A stretch of DNA of 64,000 nucleotides from Owenia fusiformis (lineage: Eukaryota; Annelida; Polychaeta; Sabellida; Oweniidae): the NCBI GenBank assembly GCA_903813345.2, contig CAIIXF020000004.1:13893196-13957195 (forward strand), written 5' to 3'. Both the position numbers and the translations under genes were made by a program. Within the stretch, counting starts at the first letter, position 1; each line of letters opens with the position of its first letter. The notes under the pieces are model-generated. The model ran no database searches, had not been told where the DNA came from, and saw only the letters and a list, made by a program, of their open reading frames with translations. This document shows, piece by piece, positions 57,401 through 64,000 of this stretch.

Positions 57401-60400
57401 TTATGAAAAGCTGACAGATAAGATAGTTGAATTTCATCAGCTAGTAATAGGTGATTGTATTTCAGTATTAGGGGTTCCTCAGGTAAATAGGTATGCAATC
57501 ATAGGTCTTGGTTCACTAGCTAGAAAGGAAGTCACAGCTTGGTCAGATCTGGAGTCAGCAATAATATATGATCCTTCAGGAAAAACACCCCTAGAATGTG
57601 ATGCACTAAGGCAAAAGTTTAGAGACTTGGTTCATTATTTACATATGAAAGTAATCAATTTAGGGGAAACTAAAATCAATGTATTGGACATTCCGGTCCT
57701 TTCTGATTTTAACAAGAAACTGCCAGAAGGGTTAAAAGATAACAACTTCTTTGATACTGTAACACCACAGGGAATCTGTTTTGATGGCACTTTGCCAAAA
57801 GCGAGTAAACACCCTTTGGGTAGAAAGTCTACCACAATTCCTCATGTAAAGTCTGAAAGATTTGAGTTAATACAGCCAATCAATGACATGGTTAATTGCC
57901 AAAATGTTGAAGTGTCAAAAAGAGAAGGCTATAACCTAAGTGATGTACTTATGACATCGACTCTCCTCTATGGTGATTATTCATTATGGGATGAATACAA
58001 TATAAAAGTTCATGAGAAACTATCCCTGGAAAATACTGGTAAGAAGCGAGGACAAGCCACAATGATTCATGACTTGAAGAACTATGGAATGAAACCACTT
58101 TTACCAAAGTCATTTCAAAAGCCAGTTAAGGCCAAACATGACCTCTATAGATTCGCAACAATATCCATCAACACTCTTAAATTATTACATAATTGTGAAT
58201 CATTTAACCCTATAGATGTCTTAGAGGAATTGTGCCGCAAAAATGTACTATGTGAAAATGCAAAGAAAGATTTACAGGTCATGGTATGTTTAGCTGTCAA
58301 TATGAGACATCTTGTTTACAGTAGATATGACCAACAGAAGGAATTTATTTCCTTCATCCTTCCCACTCCTGAACTAGGCAAAGATGGTTACCGTTCAGAA
58401 TTGGTTTCTGTGAGAGACTTCACTGCTATATACAGGTTTTATGCAACCCTCCTTCCTTGGTCAGAGTTTCTAAAAGAACATTCAGGTGACACTAGCTCAT
58501 ATGCATATGCATCAAGATATATTGATAGCAGCGAAAGTGTTAAAGGTAAACTTCATAGTGAAATGTTTTTCTTTGAAAATGCACTAAAAGCATTTGAAAA
58601 GGAAGAATCGAGGCTTGAATCAATGGATAAAGTGCTATACAGCAAAGAATTAGTTGATGTAAAAGTCAATCTAGCAGAATTGCATTTGACTCAAGGGCGT
58701 GGGAATGAATCAATAAAATATCTAAATGAAAGCTTAAAATTAAATGAAACACAACATGGGGTCACCTCTATATATTCAACTTGTGCCATATGGAATACTC
58801 TTGGTGTTGTCTATGATGGAAAAGGTCAGCATGAAAAAGTCATTAAATACTACAAGCAGAGTCTAATTATAAATAAACTGATATTCGGAGAGCTTCCAAC
58901 TGAAAGTATATCATCTTTGTTGGGGAACATTGGTACTGCATATGACAGCAAAGGGCATTATGATGAGGCTATTAAGTACCATGAGCAGAGTCTGAGTATG
59001 AGAAAGCTGATACACAAAGATCAACCACATCTAGATATAGCAGGCTCACTGGGGAACATTGGTTCTGCTTACAATCAAAAAGGTCAATATGACGAGGCTA
59101 TTCAATACATGAAGCAGAATCTGGCAATGCAAAAGAAGATATATAAAGATCAACCACATCCTGATGTAGCATGCTTACTAAGCAACATTGGTACTGTTTA
59201 CCTCAGTAAAAGTCAACATAATGAGGCTATTGAATACCTAGAGCAGAGTCTTAACATGCGAAAGATGATATATAAAGATCAATCACATCCTGCTGTAGCA
59301 TCATCACTGGGCAACATCGGTACTGTTTATGAGAGCAAAGGTCAATATGATGAGGCTATTCAATGCCTCAAGCAGAGTCTGACCATTCAAAAGAAGATAT
59401 ATAAAGATGAACCACATCCTGAAATAGCTATATCACTGGACAACATCGGTAATGCTTACATCAGCAAAGGTCAATATTATGAGGCAGTTCAATACCTGAA
59501 GCAGAGTCTGACCATGCGAAAGATATTATATAAAGATCAACCACATCCTGATATAGCATCCTCACTGTCCAACATTGGTAGTGCATACCTCAGCAGGGGT
59601 CAATATGATGAGGCTATTGAATACCTGCAGCAGAGTCTGGCCTTGCAAAATAAGATATATAAAGATCAACCACACCCTGTTATAGCAATAACTCTGGGCA
59701 ACATTGGTAGTGCCTACAACAGCAAAGGCCAATATGATGATGCTATTCAATACCTTGGTCGGACTCTGACAATGCAAAGGCTGATACATAAAGATCAACC
59801 ACATCCTGATATAGCAACATCACTTGGCAACATTGGTAGTGCATACCTCGGCAAAGGTCAATTTGATGAGTTTATTCAATGCCTGGAGCAGAGTCTGACC
59901 ATCCAAAAGAATATATATAAAGATGAACCACACCCTGATATAGCATCTTCACTGGGCAACATAGGTAGTGCTTACAATAGAAAAAGTCAATATGATAAGG
60001 CTATTCAATACCTGGAGCAGAGTCTGATCATTGAAAAACTGATACATGAAGATCAACCACACCCTGATATAGTGACCACTCTTGGCAATATTGGTAGTGC
60101 TTACCTCAATAAAGGTCAATATGATGAGGCTATTCAATACCTGGAGCAAACTCTGATCATAGGAAAGAAAATATATGAAGATGAACCACACTCTGATATA
60201 GCAGTCTCTCTGGGCAACATTGGTAGTGCATACAGCAGGAAGGGTCAATATGATGAGGCTATTAAATACCTGGAGCAGAGTATGACAATGCAAAAGCTGA
60301 TACACAAAGGTCAACCACATCCTGATATAGCATCATTACTTGGCTTTATTGGTAGTGCTTATAAGAGAAAAGGTCAATGTGATAAGGCTATTCAATACCT

Positions 60401-61727
60401 AGAGCAGAGTCTGATTGTAAAAAAGCTTATACATGAAGATCATCCACACTCTGAAATAGCATCCTCACTTGGTGATATCGGTGATGCTTATAACAAAAAA
60501 GGCCAATATGATGAGGCTATCCAATACCTGAAGGAGAGTCTGACCATGCGAAAGAAAATATATAAAGATCAACCGCATCCTGATATAGCATCCTCACTGG
60601 ACCACATTGGTAGTTCTTATCTCAGCAAAGGTCAATATGATGAGGCTATTAAATACACGGAGCAGAGTTTTACCATGCTAATGCTGATATATAAAGAACA
60701 ACCAAACCGTGATATAGCATCCTCACTTGGCAACATTGGTAGTGCTTACATCAGGAAAGGTCAATATGATGAGGCAGTTCAATACTTGAAGCAGAGTCTG
60801 GCCATACGAATGATCCTATATAAAGATCAACCACATCCTGATATTGCATGCTCACTGGGTAACATTGGTTTTGCTTATCTCAGCAAAGGTCAATATGATG
60901 AGGCTATTGAATACCAGAAGCAGAGTCTAACCATGCAAAAAACGATATATATAGATCACCCACATCCTGATACAGCGGCCCTACTGGACAATATTGGTAC
61001 TACTTATGAGAACAGAGGCCAGTATGATGAGGCTGTTCAATACCATGAGCAGAGTCTGGCCATGCGAAAGAAGATACATGAAGATCAACCACATCCTGAC
61101 ATAGCATCATCATTGAGTAACATTGGTAGTGCTTACAATATGAAAGGTAATTTTGATGAGGCTATTCAATACTTGATACAGTCTCTGACCATGCGAAGGA
61201 AGATATATGCAGACCAACCACATCTTGATGTAGCATCCTCACTGAGTAACATTGGTATTGTTTATCATGACAATGGTCAATATGATGAGGCTATTCACTA
61301 CCTTAAGCAATGTCTGGCAATGGATAGGCTGATATATAAAGATCAGCCACATTCGGATATAGCATCCGCACTGGACAACATTGGTAGTGCGTTCAACAGC
61401 AAAGGTGAATATGATAAGGCTATTCAATACCTTGAACAGGGTCTAGCAATGGACAGACTGATAAATAAAGATCAACCACATCCTGATATAGCATTGTCAC
61501 TTGAGAACATTGGTAGTGCTTACGAGAGCAATGGGCAATATGATGAGGCTATACATTGCCTGCAGCAGAGTCTGGCCATGCTAAAGAAGATATATAATGA
61601 TCAACCACATCCTGATATAGTGTCCTTACTCAGCAACATCAGTACTGCTTATGAGAAGAAAGGTCAACATAATGAGGCTATTGAATACCAGAAGCGGAGT
61701 CTGACCATGCAAAAGCTGATTAATTAA
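50773..61727 (+). CDS. 2A / OTU / nucleotidyltransferase / TPR multidomain gene
   Basis: Five exons: 50,773-51,427; 51,563-51,846; 52,441-52,768; 52,987-53,097; 56,887-61,727. All introns are GT-AG with matching phases (1, 0, 1, 1), giving 6,219 coding bases, about 2,072 residues, ending TAA. Domain order: N-terminal region (1-195), hydrophobic run and 2A-like motif (197-215), OTU (about 265-420), GlnD/DUF294-type nucleotidyltransferase (about 640-760) with its helical partner (about 870-950), 24 TPRs (about 1,050-2,072). The start ATG (AAAATGG) has an in-frame stop at 50,722 and a good acceptor (TTCTTTGTTCCAAG) just before it, so a non-coding first exon is likely. Full-length expression and function are unknown; it is probably cytosolic, as there is no signal peptide at residue 1. 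Confidence 0.8.
51388..51417 (+). other. 2A-like ribosome-skipping motif
   Basis: GGIEVNPGP at residues 207-215, preceded by a Leu/Ile run. The canonical form is D(V/I)ExNPGP; here Gly replaces the first Asp and the rest is intact. If active, translation would release a 214-residue product ending in Gly and restart at Pro215 of an 1,858-residue OTU-nucleotidyltransferase-TPR protein. The Gly change could lower efficiency. Confidence 0.7.
51563..52768 (+). CDS. exons 2-3: OTU cysteine-protease domain
   Basis: Exon 2 (51,563-51,846) carries ENDGTGDCLFQALSHQ with Asp272 and Cys277 as likely catalytic residues and a helix HRDLRQNLVTYVMHHPQ. Exon 3 (52,441-52,768) gives W363 (RTWGDNLMIWAFTQVF), NADVEIFS and RLGYIPHVHFISL, where His414 fits the OTU HY/HF-x-S(L/V) position. 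The order and spacing (Cys to His about 137 residues) fit the OTU fold. The usual DGNC reads DGTGDC, a form found in OTU-like invertebrate proteins. Deubiquitinase activity is plausible but not shown. Confidence 0.78.
51893..52345. mobile_element. MITE relic in intron 2
   Basis: Aligns with 45,001-45,340 over several blocks (TCTTTAGTTTTACCAATCAG, CATCACAAGAGCTTAATACA, GGTATCTGACTTTACTGTTG). Its left terminus is lost. Confidence 0.7.
52987..53097 (+). CDS. exon 4: linker exon
   Basis: 111 bases between TTTTTTAG and GTGAGC, encoding a 37-residue acidic/polar linker (QRALPAEVHLSAPDTFIDME). It keeps the frame between the OTU exons and exon 5. It is a small exon without a domain, supported by good splice sites and phase agreement on both sides. 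Confidence 0.65.
53364..53864 (-). pseudogene. hAT-type zinc-finger (TTF/BED-like) fragment in intron 4
   Basis: A 166-codon frame antisense to the host gene. Its C-terminal 70 residues (FLQKWEEDFNWLYCNADGSK, then C, TRGCRDFQKSSLTRHGD and H) match the zinc-binding start of ZNF862/hAT-transposase-like proteins: FxxxWL--FPWL---...M-C..C......FQ--SL-RH--S--H. One Cys position (CRVW) is altered. The first 45 residues are translation of the neighbouring satellite unit. Confidence 0.55.
53749..54912. repeat. 162-bp satellite array in intron 4
   Basis: The unit start GGTTTCCAGCCAAACCATTT (or a near match) occurs at 53,749, 53,911, 54,073, 54,235, 54,397 and 54,559, a constant 162-bp period. The last unit is shortened, and a more diverged copy follows at about 54,800-54,912. 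Copies differ by a few percent. GGCCATTTTGGATTTTCCGT is a conserved core. Confidence 0.95.
55173..56193. mobile_element. 1-kb foldback element with 5-bp target duplication
   Basis: Arms of about 415 bp (55,173-~55,595 and ~55,768-56,193) are almost perfect inverted copies; the outer end is CACGCCCGGTGATCGTGAAT. TACTT lies directly outside both ends (55,168-55,172 and 56,194-56,198). Each arm ends in GGGACGGAGGGGGGG-type sequence on both sides. The centre, about 170 bp, is unique. No coding capacity. Confidence 0.93.
56887..61727 (+). CDS. exon 5: nucleotidyltransferase and 24 TPRs
   Basis: 4,841 bases in one open frame after GTTTTGCAG. At protein residues 662-686 it reads YAIIGLGSLARKEVTAWSDL then ESAII: the G-S-x10-D-x-E pattern of pol-beta-type nucleotidyltransferases (GS 668-669, D680, E682), of the GlnD/DUF294 subgroup. 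Residues about 870-945 (HDLYRFATISINTLKLLHNC, LEELCRKNVLCENAKKDLQV) match the helical DUF294_C partner domain. From about residue 1,050 to the end are TPRs with consensus GNIGSAYxxKGQYDEAIQYL. The third catalytic acid is not certain (a candidate is INVLDIPV). Confidence 0.85.
58917..61724 (+). repeat. 129-bp coding repeat array (TPR)
   Basis: 22 regular units of 129 bp (43 residues), after two less regular TPRs from about 58,660. Unit starts were measured at 59,052, 59,181 and 59,310. The linker YKDQPHPDIA is nearly constant, and the last unit is cut after helix A/B. High similarity between units suggests expansion by unequal exchange. Confidence 0.9.
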
Positions 61728-62675
61728 CAGCCTGATGAACAATCACTCTTAAAGCAACAAAGCTATGAATGGGCATTTGACTGATGGACATTTACATGTC
61801 AGCACTCCAGGTAGAGAACAAAAGCTATCCAATATCTAACAGAGACTTTTCAAACCTTAATTCTATAAGTTGCTGCTATGAACTGAGGAAAGCTAAAAGC
61901 AATCAAGAGCTAAAACTAGAACACAGCAAGTCCACGGATTAGCAAATCTCAACGAACACTATATAAATCATGAATCTGTACAGTCACAGTGTAATATTTA
62001 CCATCTACTCTTCCCTTCAGTATTTGAGATCATTGTAGTATCATGTTACCATACTTTAAAGATATCTCTAAGTAATGGCGAATTCGTACTCTAAGCAGCC
62101 ATTTTGAATTTTCTGAGGCACAAATCAGAAAAACAATACCTTAATTGTGATCTACTACCTTCAATTTGAGTATAATATAGCCATACTTTTGAGAGATCAG
62201 AAAATAATTGCGAAATCCCACATTAGGCGGCCATTTTGAATTTTACAAGGGCCGAATCAGAAAAATAATACAATATTTGCAATTACTCGAAATTGCCTTT
62301 CATTTGAGTATAATAAAGCTAAACTTCAAAAACATCTCAAAATTAACACAAATTCCTGTTTTCCCAACACCCCATTCACGGCCCTTCGGGGCTAGGGTGA
62401 AAAACACGGGATATATGTGAAATAGATAGATGTTGTGATTATACTTCTAAAATTTCAAACAATAATATTTATTATTTTTGTTTAAAATGAGAAACATAAG
62501 ATTTTTGCGAAAAATTTCCGCCATTTTTAAAGCGGCGGCCATCTTGAATTTTTTTGTGTAAAACTATTCATCAATATACATCTTTTCACAAAATATGAAG
62601 AAAATCTGTCAACTAGTATTCGAGTACGGAGGGCTTCACTATATTCCTACCGAACTTCGTTTGGTGGGATAATAA
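61728..62675. other. 3' flank with ~132-bp repeat
   Basis: No gene. Two or three diverged units carry GCGGCCATTTTGAATTTT (cores near 62,097, 62,229 and 62,545), recalling the CCATTTTGGATTTTCC core of the intron 4 satellite. A possible AATAAA signal lies near 62,312. Confidence 0.5.
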
Positions 62676-62679
62676 GTAC

Positions 62680-63316
62680 CAGACCTGCCAATCTAAAATG
62701 AAAAATTTTCGGGAGATTTCTTGAAAATTGCGGTACATTTACGGGAGGTTTTTCCAAAACCCGGTAGATTTTGCGCGATTTTTTAAAAAAAAGCAGGAGT
62801 TTTAACGGGGGATTTTAGAAAAATGGTGTTTTTACGGTAGATTTTTTAAAAAGGGTAGCTTTCGCGGTAGATTGTAAAAATATGAGTTTTTACTGTAGAT
62901 TTTTGAAAAAACTAGTTTTTACGGTAGATTTTTGAAAAAACTGGTGTTTTTGAAGTAGATTTTTGAAAAAACAGATGTATTTGCGGTAGGTTTTTGAAAA
63001 AACTGGTGTTTTTGAAGTAGATTTTTGAAAAAACAGGTGTTTTTGCAGTAGATTTTCAAAAAACGGGAGTTTTTACGGTAGATTTCTGAAAACGGGAGTT
63101 TTACGGTAGATTTTACTGGAGAATTCAGCAAAATACAGGAGGTTTTACAGCCATTTTAACTAAAAAAAACGTGTTTAGAAAAATAAACTACGGGAGATGT
63201 TAGTAAAAATACTGTACTGGAGTTTTTACGGGAGAAAACGGTACGGTATGTTATTTTTCCGGAAAAACAAAAATTTTACAGGGGATCCCCGTAAAAAAGG
63301 GAGGTTGACAGGTCTG
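62680..63316. mobile_element. TIR element with internal ~33-bp repeats
   Basis: The ends CAGACCTGCCAA and GTTGACAGGTCTG are inverted; AGTAC flanks both sides (62,675-62,679 and 63,317-63,321). The interior is about ten diverged copies of GGTAGATTTTTGAAAAAAC-type units. The terminus resembles hAT-like CAG(A/G)xCTGCCAA ends, but a 5-bp rather than an 8-bp duplication is seen. Confidence 0.75.
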
Positions 63317-63324
63317 AGTACAGT

Positions 63325-63460
63325 GTGAAATTATGTGATGATAATGTAAATAGGACAATTGTTAAACAGCAGGATTTATCACAAACGCTTACAGTTAGAT
63401 TGTTGAATCTCGGTAATACAATTGTAGGTTATTATATTTTGTTTAGTCTTGGACGTTTCA
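63325..63460 (+). pseudogene. relic of the nucleotidyltransferase exon
   Basis: AATGTAAATAGGACAATTG and the following CAGCAGGAT...GTAGGTTATTATATTT...AGTCTTGG align with 57,361-57,480 of the large gene (NVNRTI block, followed by the helix before GLGS). Indels break the frame. It directly adjoins the TIR element on its left. Confidence 0.65.
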
Positions 63461-63704
63461 AATGTACATACGCACGGTGTTATAGCATGACGGTTACGTC
63501 AAGGCGATTTGCAAAATGTTGCGGTAACGATAACAAAAATGGCGGATAGGAAAGACAGGATTATAGGAATATAAGCTCTAAACTTACCGACTGAGATGTC
63601 CAAGTTCATATTTTTTTGTCCATTCTCGTGATTTCTCAGTATATGTGCCTCAGAGCCACTCGAAGTATTAACAGTTAGTAAACTGTGTATAAACAAGCCA
63701 TACA

Positions 63705-63779
63705 ATGGCAAATCCAGAACAGGAATGTGGTCATATTGTAAATAATAAGGTTCCAAACGCAATGTCGTTAGACGACTAC
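63705..63779 (+). CDS. possible first exon of a downstream gene
   Basis: ATGG at 63,705 opens 25 codons (MANPEQECGHIVNNKVPNAM then SLDDY) ending at a GTATGA donor (63,780). An acceptor (TTTGTTTTCAG, ending about 63,940) precedes an open stretch to the window end, but the simple join does not keep the frame, so either the donor or acceptor differs. Family unknown. Confidence 0.3.
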
Positions 63780-64000
63780 GTATGAATTCTATGGACGGTA
63801 ACGTATTGTATTATATTTAGTGGACGGTTACGTGCATGTACATCTTTCAAGTTAAGGTTGCTAGTTCTGATAGCCTCTTTCCATGTAATTGTTATAATGG
63901 GTAAGAAATGGAATATTGAATTGCTTATATTTGTTTTCAGGACTCGCTTTCTTTATGAAACCAATTTAGTCAAAAAGATAGCAATGAAGAGGCAAAAGAA

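Noticed and set aside
59562-61427. Three antisense frames of 60-123 codons with repeated LxQxLNSLIILT pattern
   Set aside because: They are the complement of the TPR-coding repeats; stops are rare because the array is regular.
1-64000. tRNA, rRNA or other RNA genes
   Set aside because: No cloverleaf A/B-box pair or rRNA stretch was noticed by eye; a dedicated covariance search was not possible.

Overview
The window looks like intron-rich, AT-rich nuclear DNA of an invertebrate animal. Supporting evidence: GT-AG introns with consistent phases, a THAP domain, poly(A)-tailed LINEs, PIF/Harbinger, Tc1/mariner and hAT relics, tyrosine-recombinase (DIRS/Ngaro-type) retrotransposons, a long TPR-array gene and a 2A-like NPGP motif. 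I cannot name the species or phylum from sequence alone.

Layout. 1-12.3 kb: gene-poor DNA with two decayed PIF/Harbinger copies (2.05-3.1 and 10.4-11.7 kb), two foldback/MITE-like elements (7.0-7.5 kb), local tandem duplications, a THAP exon (8.66-8.89 kb, minus) and a broken LINE reverse transcriptase (9.1-9.5 kb). 13-16.7 kb: an old DIRS-like element on the minus strand. 17.3-43.4 kb: two related tyrosine-recombinase retrotransposons lie head to tail on the minus strand. The first (17.3-24.9 kb) carries a Tx1/L1-like LINE and a TA-flanked MITE. The second (24.9-43.4 kb) is split by a 1.4-kb TIR insertion and a 12-kb LTR element. The LTR element in turn holds a mariner, a 3-kb jockey-like LINE with a long open frame, and a transposon piece carrying a spliced OTU gene. 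44-47.6 kb: a 3.6-kb inverted-repeat element with smaller elements inside it. 48.0-48.7 kb: a broken Tc1/mariner transposase.

The main host-type gene spans 50,773-61,727 on the plus strand. Five exons join in frame into about 2,072 residues: an N-terminal 214-residue part ending in a 2A-like GGIEVNPG/P motif, an OTU cysteine-protease domain, a GlnD/DUF294-type nucleotidyltransferase with its helical partner domain, and 24 TPR repeats of 43 residues. If the 2A motif works, one mRNA gives two proteins. The joined architecture (ribosome skipping, deubiquitinase-like, nucleotidyltransferase, TPR sensor or scaffold) is the most unusual thing in the window; any immune or signalling role is inference.

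Intron 4 of this gene holds a hAT-type zinc-finger relic, a 162-bp satellite and a 1-kb foldback element with a 5-bp target duplication. About 1.6 kb downstream is a decayed piece similar to the nucleotidyltransferase exon, suggesting a local gene family. A possible first exon of another gene lies at 63,705-63,779. Much of the rest of the sequence is mobile DNA in nested layers, which lets several insertions be ordered in time.
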